A stretch of DNA of 64,000 bases from Candidatus Sulfidibacterium hydrothermale (GTDB taxonomy: Bacteria; Bacteroidota; Bacteroidia; Bacteroidales; F082): assembly GCF_020149915.1 (NCBI RefSeq), contig NZ_CP083760.1, positions 620,001 through 684,000 of the forward strand. The letters run 5' to 3'. The notes under the pieces are model-generated. The model had not been told where the DNA came from, made no database searches, and saw only the letters and a program-made list of their open reading frames with translations. Positions within the stretch are counted from its first letter, which is position 1, and the number at the start of each line of letters is the position of its first letter. Made by a program: the position numbers and the translations under genes. This document shows positions 1 to 9,155 of the stretch, piece after piece.

Positions 1-144
1 TCCTGTCGTTATACGCCTACCTGCTCGGTTTACAGTGTGGAAGCCATTAAAAAGTACGGGCCGTTTAAAGGCGGCTGGCTTGCTTTAAAAAGGGTTCTTT
101 CCTGTAATCCGTGGGGTGGCAGTGGTTATGATCCCGTTCCTTAA
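1..144 (+). CDS. yidD: YidD membrane protein insertion efficiency factor (3' end only)
   Basis: The window opens inside this gene; 47 codons and a TAA stop remain. The translated tail has the YidD pattern: a [10 protein letters not shown] block, then [12 protein letters not shown], then [17 protein letters not shown] at the very end. YidD is a small membrane-associated protein (usually 70-90 residues) thought to help YidC insert inner membrane proteins. In many bacteria it sits in the rnpA-yidC region; here the gene that follows 20 bases downstream is an S41 protease. The identification is firm although only the C-terminal half is visible. Confidence 0.92.
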   Translation, partial: SCRYTPTCSVYSVEAIKKYGPFKGGWLALKRVLSCNPWGGSGYDPVP

Positions 145-164
145 ACTTTAGAAAATTGAAAACA

Positions 165-1817
165 ATGAGAAAAAATATTTTATTATTAGGCTTTGTTTTT
201 ATTGCCTTTACCGGACTCAGAGCACAGGATTACAACAATTTTAAAGTAGCCAAAGGCATTGAGATTTTTTCCAGTGTAATGAATCAGCTGAACCTGAATT
301 ATGTAGATACTATTCAGCCGGTAAAATTAACCCAGACGGCCATAGAGCAAATGCTGGCGCACATGGATCCTTATACTATTTATGTGCCGGCTAAAAATAT
401 GGCTGATTTTAATTTGATGCTGAGTGGTGTTTATGGCGGGATTGGTGCCATGATTCAAAAACAGGGCGATTATGTGGTGATTACCGAACCGTATAAAGGT
501 TTCCCGGCTCAGAAAGCCGGATTGAAAGCCGGCGATAAAATTATTGCCATCAACGGAAAATCAGCAAAAGGACTCTCCTCGTTGGCGGTGAGTAAATTGC
601 TGAAAGGAAATCCGGGTTCGTCATTGAAGATGACCATCCGGCATTACGGAGCCAAAAAAGATACTACCCTTACGCTGGAACGGCAACAGATTAAAATACC
701 CAATGTTCCCTATTATGGTGTTGTGAAAAATCATATTGGTTATATCCGTCTTAACCAGTTCAATCCGAATGCGGCTAACGATGTGCGAAATGCCTTTTTG
801 GATTTGAAAGAAAATGATGACATTAAAGGAGTAATCATTGATTTGCGCGACAATGGGGGCGGATTATTGAACGAAGCGGTAAAAATTGCCAATATTTTTG
901 TCAAAAAAGGGCAGACCATTGTAACCACCAAAGGAAAAATTGCAGCCAACGATATTGTTTACAAAACACCCGGCCCGGTGATTGACCGTAAAATTCCGTT
1001 GGCCATTTTGGTAAATGGAAATACGGCTTCTGCCTCGGAAATTGTTTCCGGTTCCATGCAGGATTTGGATCGCGGAGTAATTATCGGACAGCGTACTTTC
1101 GGAAAAGGATTGGTGCAGAATACCGTTCCGATTCCTTACGGCGGAAAACTGAAAATCACCATTGCCAAATATTACATTCCCAGCGGACGTTGTATCCAGG
1201 CCCTGGAATATAAAAACGGCCGGCCTGTGCGGGTTCCCGACTCATTGACACATGCATTTAAAACGGCTGATGGTCGTATTGTACGTGACGGTGGTGGTAT
1301 TCAACCGGATATTGTGATGAAACCCCAGGTGTTTAGTCAGGTTTCGGCTGATTTGTATGCGCAAAATTATATTTTCGATTTTGCCAACGAGTTTTGTTTG
1401 CATCACAAAACCATTCCTGCCCCGACGAAATTCCGTATCAGCGATTCTACTTTTAATCAGTTTAAAGCATTTGTTCTTAAAAAAGGATTCAGTTACAAAA
1501 CAGAAACCGGAGAACTCATCGATCGCTTAAAACAAAGTGCAAAACGGGAAGATTACCTGAAAGCTCTGGAACCGACTATCGATACGTTGAAAAAAGAGCT
1601 GGAACAGGAAAAGAAACAGGATATCGATAAGCATAAAAATGAAATTAAAGAGATGCTGCGAGTGGAAATTGCTACCCGTTATTACTATCAAAGCGGGAAA
1701 ACAGCATCAAGCATCATTAACGATAAAGAGGTGGAAAAGGCAGTGAGTATTTTGAGCAATAAAGAAAAATATGACGCGATCCTTTCCGGGCCAAAAGACA
1801 GCAAGAAAAAGAAATAA
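165..1817 (+). CDS. Carboxyl-terminal processing peptidase, S41 family (CtpA/Prc type)
   Basis: An exported serine protease of 550 residues. The ATG at 165 is preferred over an in-frame TTG at 156 because it starts directly with a signal peptide (MRKNILLLGF..., cleavage near LRAQ). A PDZ domain with the GYGGIGA-like entry and a KAGLKAGDKI motif lies at about residues 85-160. The S41 catalytic core follows, with the serine in SASE near residue 291 and the lysine in FGKG near residue 314, the Ser-Lys pair of this family. A charged, lysine-rich tail ends the protein. Family members trim C-termini of periplasmic proteins or cut damaged proteins; the substrate here is unknown. Confidence 0.93.
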   Translation: MRKNILLLGFVFIAFTGLRAQDYNNFKVAKGIEIFSSVMNQLNLNYVDTIQPVKLTQTAIEQMLAHMDPYTIYVPAKNMADFNLMLSGVYGGIGAMIQKQGDYVVITEPYKGFPAQKAGLKAGDKIIAINGKSAKGLSSLAVSKLLKGNPGSSLKMTIRHYGAKKDTTLTLERQQIKIPNVPYYGVVKNHIGYIRLNQFNPNAANDVRNAFLDLKENDDIKGVIIDLRDNGGGLLNEAVKIANIFVKKGQTIVTTKGKIAANDIVYKTPGPVIDRKIPLAILVNGNTASASEIVSGSMQDLDRGVIIGQRTFGKGLVQNTVPIPYGGKLKITIAKYYIPSGRCIQALEYKNGRPVRVPDSLTHAFKTADGRIVRDGGGIQPDIVMKPQVFSQVSADLYAQNYIFDFANEFCLHHKTIPAPTKFRISDSTFNQFKAFVLKKGFSYKTETGELIDRLKQSAKREDYLKALEPTIDTLKKELEQEKKQDIDKHKNEIKEMLRVEIATRYYYQSGKTASSIINDKEVEKAVSILSNKEKYDAILSGPKDSKKKK

Positions 1818-1859
1818 TCCTTACCTTGCGCCGTTTTGTTATTCAGGAAATAAGTTTTT

Positions 1860-3533
1860 ATGGCAAGCGGCAGCGACAGTAAGATTTTCCGGAAAATCTA
1901 CCTCGGCATAATCATTTTTATTGCCATCAGTTTGCCTCTTTCTAAAAGTACCATGACACAGGGAATGGCACTTTTGCTGGCGCTGTGGATATGGTCTGAT
2001 TTCCAGATTAGTGTGGCCTTGCGTTTTTTTAAGCAAAAAGGCCTGTTCACCGGAACTTTTCTTTTGGTAAAATACTTTTACGTATTGGCCAAAGAGAGCA
2101 TTATCGAAAAAACAACCCTTTTTTTCAGAAACAAACCGGCCGTTGTCTTTGCATCCATTTATCTGATGGGTTGGCTGGGACTCCTTTTTACCGGAAATTT
2201 CCCCAAGGCTACTGATGTATTGCGGATTAAATTTCCTTTGCTGCTTTTTCCTTTGGTATTTGCCAGCCTTGATCCGGTAAACAAAAAAGAATTTCGGACC
2301 ATCATGCTGTTTTATGTGGCGGCACTGTTTGCCGGAACAATCATCGGCACAGCCAAAATGATCAGCGGGAATTTTGTGGATGTGCGGCAGTTTTCGCCAT
2401 TTATCTCTCCGGTGCGCTTTGGCCTGAACATTACTTTTGGAATCTTTGGGTTGCTCTATTTTTTAGCAAAAGACACCTCTTTCCGGTTCTGGCAAAAAGG
2501 AATCATGTCTTTTCTTGTGCTTTGGTTTGTCTGGTTTTTAGTGAAGATGGAATCCGTAACCTCGCTTAGCCTGTTGGTTATTATTTTGTTGGGGATGTTG
2601 TTCTGGCAGGGTATGCGGTCGAAAAAAAGAGTGGTAAAATTCACTACTGTCTTTTTGTTGGTTGCCATTCCTTTGGGGCTTGTTTTTTATCTTAAAAATG
2701 AGATTTATCAGATGACGCACGTCAAAGCTTCCGCGTGTATTTTTATCCCTAAAAAAACCGTACTGGGTCATCCGTATGTTTTTGATACGGTTCATTATGG
2801 TATTGAAGACGGGCGTTATGTGGGAGCCTGGCTTTGTCTGCCAGAACTGAAACAGGCCTGGAATGAGCGCAGTACTTTTTCGTTTGATGGAAAAGACAAA
2901 AATGGTAATCCGATAGCCATTACACTTATCCGGTATCTTACTTCCAAGAACCTGAAAAAAGATGCGGCCGGAGTCAGCAAGCTTTCGCAAAAAGATATTC
3001 AGAATATAGAAAATGGAATTGCAAACAGTTGTTATGTGAACCATCCCGGATTGCACAGCCGGCTCCTGGTGATGGTTAAAGGATGGCAGGTATATCAAAA
3101 AACCGGTAAAGCGGGAGGCAGTTCGATTTTACAGCGCTATGAGTATTTGCGGGCTGCCTTTCAGGTTATCCGGAAAAATTTCTGGACCGGTACGGGTACC
3201 GGCGATTTGTTTGATGCACTGGGCCATGAATATATTCGTTTAAATGCCGGTTTAGAGAATTACGTGGGGTTTCTGGCGCACAATCAGTATGTTGATACTT
3301 TTGCTGCTTATGGCATTTTCGGGTTTTTGTGGTTTTTGTTTGCGCTGGTTTATCCTCCGGTGAAAACCAAAAGTTTTCATGATTATTTCTTTGTTGTTTT
3401 TTACCTCATTATGCTGGGTTCCATGCTTTCGGATGATACGTTGGAGACTCATGCCGGGGTAACGCTTTTTTCCTTCTTTCTTTCTCTGCTGATGTTTGGC
3501 AAAGAAAAATCGAATGCCGTTCAATCCGGCTAA
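1860..3533 (+). CDS. O-antigen ligase/polymerase-like membrane protein
   Basis: A 557-residue polytopic membrane protein with about ten hydrophobic segments and one large soluble loop at roughly residues 285-440. The loop is followed by an RAAFQVIRKNFWTGTGTGD motif and AHNQYVDTFAAYGIFGF, matching the Wzy_C/O-antigen ligase signature in which the GTG-D and H-N-Y residues are conserved. Such proteins ligate or polymerise surface glycans on the outer face of the inner membrane. Assignment to ligase (WaaL) or polymerase (Wzy) cannot be made from sequence alone. It begins 42 bases after the protease gene, so co-transcription is possible. No other surface-glycan genes adjoin it; a sugar transferase lies 51 kb away. 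Confidence 0.8.
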   Translation: MASGSDSKIFRKIYLGIIIFIAISLPLSKSTMTQGMALLLALWIWSDFQISVALRFFKQKGLFTGTFLLVKYFYVLAKESIIEKTTLFFRNKPAVVFASIYLMGWLGLLFTGNFPKATDVLRIKFPLLLFPLVFASLDPVNKKEFRTIMLFYVAALFAGTIIGTAKMISGNFVDVRQFSPFISPVRFGLNITFGIFGLLYFLAKDTSFRFWQKGIMSFLVLWFVWFLVKMESVTSLSLLVIILLGMLFWQGMRSKKRVVKFTTVFLLVAIPLGLVFYLKNEIYQMTHVKASACIFIPKKTVLGHPYVFDTVHYGIEDGRYVGAWLCLPELKQAWNERSTFSFDGKDKNGNPIAITLIRYLTSKNLKKDAAGVSKLSQKDIQNIENGIANSCYVNHPGLHSRLLVMVKGWQVYQKTGKAGGSSILQRYEYLRAAFQVIRKNFWTGTGTGDLFDALGHEYIRLNAGLENYVGFLAHNQYVDTFAAYGIFGFLWFLFALVYPPVKTKSFHDYFFVVFYLIMLGSMLSDDTLETHAGVTLFSFFLSLLMFGKEKSNAVQSG

Positions 3534-3621
3534 AGTTTTAAAAAATGAGAAAAGCCGGGAAAGGAGAGCATGGAAAAGCATAAAACACGGTTATTTTTCC
3601 TATTTTAGCGCTAAATTTCGA

Positions 3622-4119
3622 ATGGACATGAAGAAGAAAGAATTAAAGATTACCATTAGCGAATATAACGGTGCGGAAGAGCTTCCCGCAGAAGATAAAA
3701 AATTATTACTGGAAGCAGTAAAAAGCGCTTCCCGGTCGTATGCTCCTTATTCTGAATTTCATGTGGGTGCAGCCGTGTTGCTCGAAAACGGAAAAATAGT
3801 GTGCGGTTCAAATCAGGAGAATGCGGCTTATCCGGCCGGATTGTGTGCCGAACGGGTTGCCCTTTTTTATGCGAACTCTCAATATCCCGGTGTGGCGGTG
3901 AAAGCGTTGGCCATTGCGGCCAAGGCTGATCATTTTGTTTTGGACAAACCCATTTCTCCGTGTGGAACCTGTCGCCAGGTGATTGCCGAAACGGAAAGTC
4001 GCCAAAAAAGCAAAATGAAAATTATTATGCAGGGAGAAACCGGGCCGGTGAATGTGACAGAAGGTATTGAAAACTTGCTGCCACTTACTTTTTATGAAGA
4101 AAAACTAAAGAAAAAATAG
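3622..4119 (+). CDS. cdd: Cytidine deaminase
   Basis: Zinc-dependent deamination of cytidine and deoxycytidine to uridine in pyrimidine salvage. The 165-residue product carries the two zinc motifs of the homotetrameric class: C75-A-E77 (in GLCAERVA), where Glu is the proton shuttle, and PC114GTC117. The substrate-contact segment APYSEFHVGAAV lies before them. The open frame extends upstream to 3496 inside the preceding gene, but the MDMKKKEL start at 3622 fits the family length and lies 88 bases past the preceding stop; ATG 3628 is an alternative. Small cytosolic enzyme, no unusual features. Confidence 0.95.
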   Translation: MDMKKKELKITISEYNGAEELPAEDKKLLLEAVKSASRSYAPYSEFHVGAAVLLENGKIVCGSNQENAAYPAGLCAERVALFYANSQYPGVAVKALAIAAKADHFVLDKPISPCGTCRQVIAETESRQKSKMKIIMQGETGPVNVTEGIENLLPLTFYEEKLKKK

Positions 4120-4130
4120 TTTTTCTTTAG
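4105..4130 (+). terminator. AT-rich hairpin at the end of cdd
   Basis: Perfect 11-bp arms CTAAAGAAAAA (4105-4115) and TTTTTCTTTAG (4120-4130) enclose ATAG and straddle the cdd stop codon. The stem is AT-rich and has no long following T-run, so it is a weak terminator candidate. Confidence 0.4.
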
Positions 4131-4133
4131 ACA

Positions 4134-4149
4134 ATTCATCCGGATGAAT
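4134..4149. repeat. 16-bp perfect palindrome between cdd and the ChaN-like gene
   Basis: ATTCATCC followed directly by GGATGAAT. It sits about 40 bases upstream of the next start codon, a place where a dimeric repressor could bind. No operator family was recognised; it could be chance. Confidence 0.35.
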
Positions 4150-4186
4150 AACCGCTTGTTTGCTTCATCCAATAAATATAAAACCA

Positions 4187-5050
4187 ATGAAAAAACTCTT
4201 TTTTGGAGTCGTTTTTTTGCTGGCTTTGACGGCATTTAAGAACGACAAACCGGCTTACCGTTTGTATAATGCCAAAGGCAAATTGGTAAAATACCAGAAA
4301 ATGATTAACGCTGCCAAAACAGCCGATGTGGTATTTTTTGGCGAACAGCATAATAATCCGATTGCTCACTGGCTTGAATTGCAGATTACCAAAGACCTTT
4401 ATAAAGCCCGTAATGGAAATATTATCGAAGGTGCTGAAATGTTTGAGCGGGATAACCAGTTGATTCTTGATGAATATTTGAAAGGGGAAATCACACAAAA
4501 GTATTTTGAAGAAGAAGCCCGGTTGTGGCCCAATTATAAAACCGATTATAAGCCGTTGGTTGAATTTGCCAAGAAACACCATGTGCCGTTTATTGCTACC
4601 AATGTGCCCCGCCGTTATGCCAATATCGTTTACAAACATGGTTTTAAAGCATTGGACACGTTGACTGCCGAAGCCAAATCGTATATGGCTCCGTTGCCTA
4701 TTCCGTATGATCCGAACGTAAAATGCTACAAAGATATGCTGGCCATGATGAAACAAATGGGACACAGTAATCCTAATTTACCGAAAGCACAGGCGTTGAA
4801 AGATGCTACAATGGCGGCTTCCATTGCACAGTATGCCGGAAAAGGAAAACTTTTTATTCATTATGAAGGCGCTTATCATTCCGATCACCATCAGGGAATT
4901 ATTTGGTATTTAAATCGATATAAACCCGGCCTGAAAATAGTTACCATTTCTACGGTAGAGCAAAAAGATATTGATACGCTCAACGAAAAAAATAAAAACC
5001 TGGCTGATTTTATTATAGTCGTTCCTGACGATATGACGACAACCTATTGA
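4187..5050 (+). CDS. ChaN-family (DUF399) putative haem/iron-associated exported protein
   Basis: A 287-residue exported protein. The ATG at 4187 starts a signal peptide (MKKLFFGVVFLLALTAF); an upstream in-frame codon at 4160 would only add residues in front of it. The N-terminal core VVFFGEQHNNPIAHWLELQI and the later HSDHHQGIIWYL segment match the ChaN fold, whose founding member (Campylobacter ChaN) binds stacked haems as a dimer in the outer membrane. Unlike classical ChaN there is no lipobox cysteine after the signal sequence, so the product is probably soluble in the periplasm. A role in iron or haem handling is inference from the family; no iron transport gene is adjacent. Confidence 0.8.
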   Translation: MKKLFFGVVFLLALTAFKNDKPAYRLYNAKGKLVKYQKMINAAKTADVVFFGEQHNNPIAHWLELQITKDLYKARNGNIIEGAEMFERDNQLILDEYLKGEITQKYFEEEARLWPNYKTDYKPLVEFAKKHHVPFIATNVPRRYANIVYKHGFKALDTLTAEAKSYMAPLPIPYDPNVKCYKDMLAMMKQMGHSNPNLPKAQALKDATMAASIAQYAGKGKLFIHYEGAYHSDHHQGIIWYLNRYKPGLKIVTISTVEQKDIDTLNEKNKNLADFIIVVPDDMTTTY

Positions 5051-5070
5051 TTTTTTGGAGATTTCCGGAA

Positions 5071-6609
5071 TCAGTCACCCCAGGTTTCACGGTCAAGACT
5101 GCGATATTGAATGGCTTCGGCAAGGTGGGCCGGCAGGATATTTTCGCTGTGATCCAGATCGGCAATAGTACGCGACACTTTAATGATACGGTCGAAAGCC
5201 CGGGCCGAAAGGCTTAACTTTTCCATAGCCGTTTTCAGTAACGTGCGGGATGTTTCGTCAAGCTGGCAGAACCGGTTCATGTCTTTGTTTGACATTTGTG
5301 CATTACAAAATATCTTTGGGTGATTGCGGAAACGATCTTCCTGAATTTTCCTTGCCTGGGTTACCCGTTTTCGTATCTCCTGACTTGATTCGCCCGGAGG
5401 GGCTTCTGAAAGATCTTTGAAAGGAACGGGAACAACTTCCACATGAAGATCAATACGGTCGAATAAAGGTCCTGAAATCCGGTTCAGGTATCTTTTTACG
5501 GTACCCGGAGAACAGGTGCAGGCTTTTGTGGGATGATTGTAATAACCACACGGACAGGGATTCATTGCGGCAATGAGCATGAATCCTGCCGGATATTCCA
5601 CCGTAATGCGTGCCCGGGAAATGGTAACTACACGATCTTCCATGGGCTGTCGCATGACCTCCAGAACCGTTCGTTTAAATTCGGGTAACTCATCCAAAAA
5701 TAAAACCCCGTTGTGTGCCAGCGAAATTTCACCCGGTTGCGGATAAGGTCCTCCGCCTACCAGTCCGGCATCGCTGATGGTGTGATGGGGCGACCGAAAC
5801 GGCCGGTGCAGAATCAGGGCTTCTTTTTTCTTTAGCAAACCGGCTACCGAATGAATTTTGGTCGTTTCAATGGCTTCTTCAAGCGACATGGGAGGTAAAA
5901 TAGACGGAATGCGTTTGGCCAGCATGGTTTTTCCTGAACCGGGAGGGCCAATCATAATTACATTATGTCCGCCTGCAGCGGCTATTTCCAAAGCCCGTTT
6001 AATATTTTCCTGTCCTTTTACATCGGCAAAATCCAGGTCGAAATGTTCGGTTTCTTCATGAAATTTCCGGATGTTTTGTGTTTCAAATTTTTGCAATGTT
6101 CCGGTTCCATCCAGGAAATCACAGACTTCGGTCAGATGGTGGGCGCCGTATACTTCCACCCCGTCCACAATGGCTGCTTCCGGGGCATTTTCAAGCGGGA
6201 CAACAACTCCTTTGAATCCGGCTTTACGAGCCATTAAGGCAATGGGTAAAGCCCCGCGGATGGGTTTTATGGTTCCGTCGAGGGATAATTCTCCCATGAT
6301 GACAAATTCGTGTAAATGTTCCGTGCTGAGTTGAGAAGATGCGGCCAGCAAGCCCAGAGCAATGGGAAGATCGTATGCCGAGCCTTCTTTTTTGATGTCA
6401 GCCGGAGCCATATTGATGACTACGCGCCGTTTGGGAAATTTTTTGCCCACATTATTTAAGGCTGCCAGTATTCGTTCATGACTTTCTTTTACAGCATTGT
6501 CGGGCAGGCCTACAAGAAAAAATTTGGAGCCTTTTCCTACGTTCACCTCAATGGTGATGATAAGTGCATCAATACCATAGATGGCACTCCCGTATGTTTT
6601 GGCAAGCAT
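5071..6609 (-). CDS. YifB/ComM family Mg-chelatase-like AAA+ ATPase
   Basis: A 512-residue AAA+ protein. The start at 6609 (MLAKTYGSAIYGI) is the family start; the frame stays open further upstream but the extra 79 codons look non-coding and cross the promoter. Domains in order: an N-terminal Lon-like ChlI fold (residues 1-180), an AAA+ module with Walker A GPPGSGKT and Walker B VLFLDELPEF, a zinc-type cysteine cluster in NPCPCGYYNHPTKACTC, and a C-terminal Mg-chelatase helical domain. In naturally competent bacteria ComM is a branch-migration helicase that promotes integration of incoming DNA; the role in Bacteroidota is not settled. It converges with the upstream ChaN-like gene with a 20-base gap. 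Confidence 0.95.
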   Translation of the reverse strand: MLAKTYGSAIYGIDALIITIEVNVGKGSKFFLVGLPDNAVKESHERILAALNNVGKKFPKRRVVINMAPADIKKEGSAYDLPIALGLLAASSQLSTEHLHEFVIMGELSLDGTIKPIRGALPIALMARKAGFKGVVVPLENAPEAAIVDGVEVYGAHHLTEVCDFLDGTGTLQKFETQNIRKFHEETEHFDLDFADVKGQENIKRALEIAAAGGHNVIMIGPPGSGKTMLAKRIPSILPPMSLEEAIETTKIHSVAGLLKKKEALILHRPFRSPHHTISDAGLVGGGPYPQPGEISLAHNGVLFLDELPEFKRTVLEVMRQPMEDRVVTISRARITVEYPAGFMLIAAMNPCPCGYYNHPTKACTCSPGTVKRYLNRISGPLFDRIDLHVEVVPVPFKDLSEAPPGESSQEIRKRVTQARKIQEDRFRNHPKIFCNAQMSNKDMNRFCQLDETSRTLLKTAMEKLSLSARAFDRIIKVSRTIADLDHSENILPAHLAEAIQYRSLDRETWGD

Positions 6610-6637
6610 TTGGGTTTTCTTTTTGAGCGTCTTCCAA

Positions 6638-6645
6638 CAAAGGTA
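6638..6645 (-). promoter_or_regulatory. Predicted -7 box of yifB
   Basis: On the minus strand the sequence is TACCTTTG, matching TAnnTTTG, 28 bases upstream of the yifB ATG. No exact upstream TTTG is present at 17-23 nt. Confidence 0.55.
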
Positions 6646-6721
6646 AAAAATTTTATTGATAGTAAGATTGCTTATCTTGCATTTAAAAAAGAAAGAACAC
6701 GACAAAATTCCTGCGGGTTTA

Positions 6722-6729
6722 TATCTTTG
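6722..6729 (+). promoter_or_regulatory. Predicted -7 box of the 6755 gene
   Basis: TATCTTTG, an exact TAnnTTTG match, 25 bases before the ATG at 6755. It also argues against the longer open frame that begins at 6656. Confidence 0.55.
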
Positions 6730-6754
6730 CAGAAAGAAAAGAAATAAGGGGGCA

Positions 6755-8317
6755 ATGAAAAAAATACTGTCAGCCGTATTGTTGTTTGGTTTTCTGTTGT
6801 CAGGAAACCTTTTGCTGTATGCCCAGAAAAAAGGAGCTCCCCGCATTATCCGTATGGAAGTGGCCAGTGGAAATACCGATAGTTTTCATATGGCACCTAT
6901 GGGATCGCACGGACTCTTGATTTTTTATGAATCTACGCAGGTTAATACGGAAGGCAAACGGCTATGGTATTTTGCTTTATTTGATAACATGCTTCGGCAA
7001 AAATGGTTGCGTCCTGTTCCGCTGACGGATCAGCTTTATTTTGTGAAAGAAAAAAGGAACAGTCAAAAAGTTTTCTTTGTTTTCCGGCACAGCAAAAAAG
7101 TAAAAAGGGGAAGTGGTTTCTATGATATCCTGGTTTATGATATCGGAAAACAAACTTTTAGCAGCGTACGGGGTACTATGCCGCTGAAAGCAAAGATTGC
7201 CGATTTTGCCATTTCGGGTAATGAACTGGCCTTAGGATTGAATCTGGAAAACCATAAAGCCGACATATTATTTGTTGATACACGATCGGGTTCTATCCGG
7301 GTAACCCATCTTACCCAACCCAAAAATGTTTTTATAGATGGTGTTTTTTCCAGTTCGTCAAATGGGGCGGTAATTGCTGTGGCAAACAACACGGAAAATA
7401 AGTCGACGGTATTGAACATGGTGTATGTTTTTAATCCGGACGGAACACTCCGCCAGAAGATCCCGGTTTCTTATTTCGATCCGATGAGCCGGTTAAGCCA
7501 GTTTGTTCTGGCTTCGGCTACCGAAAATCAAATTCAATTTTTTGGGGCGGTACACTTAGTGACCAAAGGCCGTTTTTTTGGTAATGATGAGGAAGATAAT
7601 CCGAACACCGAAGGACTTTTTTATTTGGATCTTGTTAATGGAAAACAAAAGAATCTCAGGGTTTTTAACTTTTTGGATTTTAAGAATATTCAGGGGACAT
7701 TTGGATTAGGAAGCTATCGCAAGGAGAGTGGAAAAGGTAAAAATGCGGCTAAAAAACCAACGACTCTTTCGTTGTTAAATATTACCCGTCCGGTGGTGCA
7801 TCGAACAATCGAAGGCTATCTGGTTTCGGCCAATGCGTATGTTGCTTATTATAAAACCGAAAGCCACATGCAATACGATTTTTACGGAAATATGTTTCCA
7901 ACCGATTATCGTGTTTTTGCCGGTTACCGGTTTTATGATGTGATTTTGGCAGGTTTTTCCAAAGATGGTAAAATGTTGTGGGATAATGATTTCCCTATGC
8001 AGAATATCCTGAGTTTCCGGATTGATGATAAAGCATTGGTATATCCCGACAGCAGTGTGGTGACGGTGGCGTATGTTTCGCAGGGACAGATTATCACACA
8101 AGATATTTACAGGGATAAGAAAATGGATGCCCGCGAAAAAGTAAATATTGTAAGTCGTTACCCGCGTGACCGTGCTGTGGGAAGCGGAGAAAATAAAATG
8201 ATTCATTGGTACGGACATTATTTTTTGGTTTTTGGATATCAGGAGCTGAAAAACAGAGCCTTACAAAATCAACCCTTGCGAACGGTTTTTTATGTAAATA
8301 AAGTTACTTTGCAGTAA
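6755..8317 (+). CDS. Exported protein of unknown function
   Basis: A 520-residue protein that I do not assign to a family. It starts with a signal peptide (MKKILSAVLLFGFLLSG..., likely cleavage near LYAQ). The rest is rich in beta-strand-like alternation with repeated blocks of the type (I/V)xVAxxNxTEN...VYVFNPDG and hydrophobic-aromatic strands about every 45-60 residues, which suggests a beta-propeller-like periplasmic protein. No catalytic motif, cysteine pair or lipobox was seen. The ATG at 6755 was chosen because it opens the signal peptide and lies just behind a -7 box. It runs tightly (14 bases) into the methyltransferase gene, so the two may be one operon with the TlpA lipoprotein after it. 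Confidence 0.7.
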   Translation: MKKILSAVLLFGFLLSGNLLLYAQKKGAPRIIRMEVASGNTDSFHMAPMGSHGLLIFYESTQVNTEGKRLWYFALFDNMLRQKWLRPVPLTDQLYFVKEKRNSQKVFFVFRHSKKVKRGSGFYDILVYDIGKQTFSSVRGTMPLKAKIADFAISGNELALGLNLENHKADILFVDTRSGSIRVTHLTQPKNVFIDGVFSSSSNGAVIAVANNTENKSTVLNMVYVFNPDGTLRQKIPVSYFDPMSRLSQFVLASATENQIQFFGAVHLVTKGRFFGNDEEDNPNTEGLFYLDLVNGKQKNLRVFNFLDFKNIQGTFGLGSYRKESGKGKNAAKKPTTLSLLNITRPVVHRTIEGYLVSANAYVAYYKTESHMQYDFYGNMFPTDYRVFAGYRFYDVILAGFSKDGKMLWDNDFPMQNILSFRIDDKALVYPDSSVVTVAYVSQGQIITQDIYRDKKMDAREKVNIVSRYPRDRAVGSGENKMIHWYGHYFLVFGYQELKNRALQNQPLRTVFYVNKVTLQ

Positions 8318-8330
8318 GCAAAGCCCTTTA

Positions 8331-9149
8331 ATGGAGATAGGGAAGAAAAAAATGATCAGGAATAAATATTGGCAGATAAAAAGTTATATCGGTTATTGGT
8401 TTAAAGCCAAAACCCGGTATGGCGTTCATTCGCCGTTTGTGTACGATCTGGTGGAAAAAGTGTTGAAAGACCGGACGGAATATCCCGAATATAAAAAGAT
8501 AGAACAGTACAAAAAAAATATCAGCAAAAGTAAAACGGTGATTGAAACGGTGGATTTTGGAGCCCGTTCAGACAACAAACCGTATAAAGAAACTTTTGAA
8601 AAAGTAGGGGATATCGTTAGAAAAAGGTCGCAGCGTAAACAACCGGCCCAGTTGCTTTTTCGTTTATCGCGATATTTTCAGCCCAAAAATATCTTGGAAT
8701 TTGGTACGGCAGCCGGTATCAGCACGGCTTACATCAAAGCCCCCGTACCCGACAGCCGGATGATCTCCATGGAAGGTTGTGCCAGCCTGGCGGATGTTGC
8801 TTCTAATAACCTGAAGAAGCTGGGAATAAAAAATGTGGAAATCAGTGTCGGAGAATTTGATGTCACTCTTCCTTTGGTTCTTAACCGTATGGATCAGCTT
8901 GATTTCGTGTTTTTTGACGGGAATCATCGTTATGAGCCTACGTTAGATTATTTTAATCGTTGTGCGGAAAAAGCACATGAACATACCCTTTTTATTTTTG
9001 ACGATATCCACTGGTCGCCGGGAATGGAAAAAGCCTGGGAAGCCATTAAAAATGATGCACGGGTTACGCTTACCGTAGATACTTTTTGGCTGGGATTGGT
9101 TTTCTTCCGCAAAGGAATGGAAAAACAACATTTTATTATCAAATATTAA
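8331..9149 (+). CDS. Class I SAM-dependent methyltransferase
   Basis: A 272-residue cytosolic protein with a Rossmann methyltransferase core. Motif I is ILEFGTAAGISTAYI (about residues 121-135), the ribose-binding acidic residue follows in RMISMEGC, and DFVFFDGNHRYEPTLDYF plus LFIFDDIHWSPGMEKAW are typical of the Methyltransf_24/O-methyltransferase-like group. The N-terminal segment RYGVHSPFVYDLVE is a feature I associate with Bacteroidota members of this group. The substrate is unknown. It sits 14 bases after the exported protein and 6 bases before the TlpA lipoprotein. Confidence 0.85.
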   Translation: MEIGKKKMIRNKYWQIKSYIGYWFKAKTRYGVHSPFVYDLVEKVLKDRTEYPEYKKIEQYKKNISKSKTVIETVDFGARSDNKPYKETFEKVGDIVRKRSQRKQPAQLLFRLSRYFQPKNILEFGTAAGISTAYIKAPVPDSRMISMEGCASLADVASNNLKKLGIKNVEISVGEFDVTLPLVLNRMDQLDFVFFDGNHRYEPTLDYFNRCAEKAHEHTLFIFDDIHWSPGMEKAWEAIKNDARVTLTVDTFWLGLVFFRKGMEKQHFIIKY

Positions 9150-9155
9150 AACCGG

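Noticed and set aside
4136-4765. 209-codon minus-strand frame against the ChaN-like gene
   Set aside because: The plus-strand protein carries a signal peptide and ChaN motifs, while the antisense frame matches nothing.
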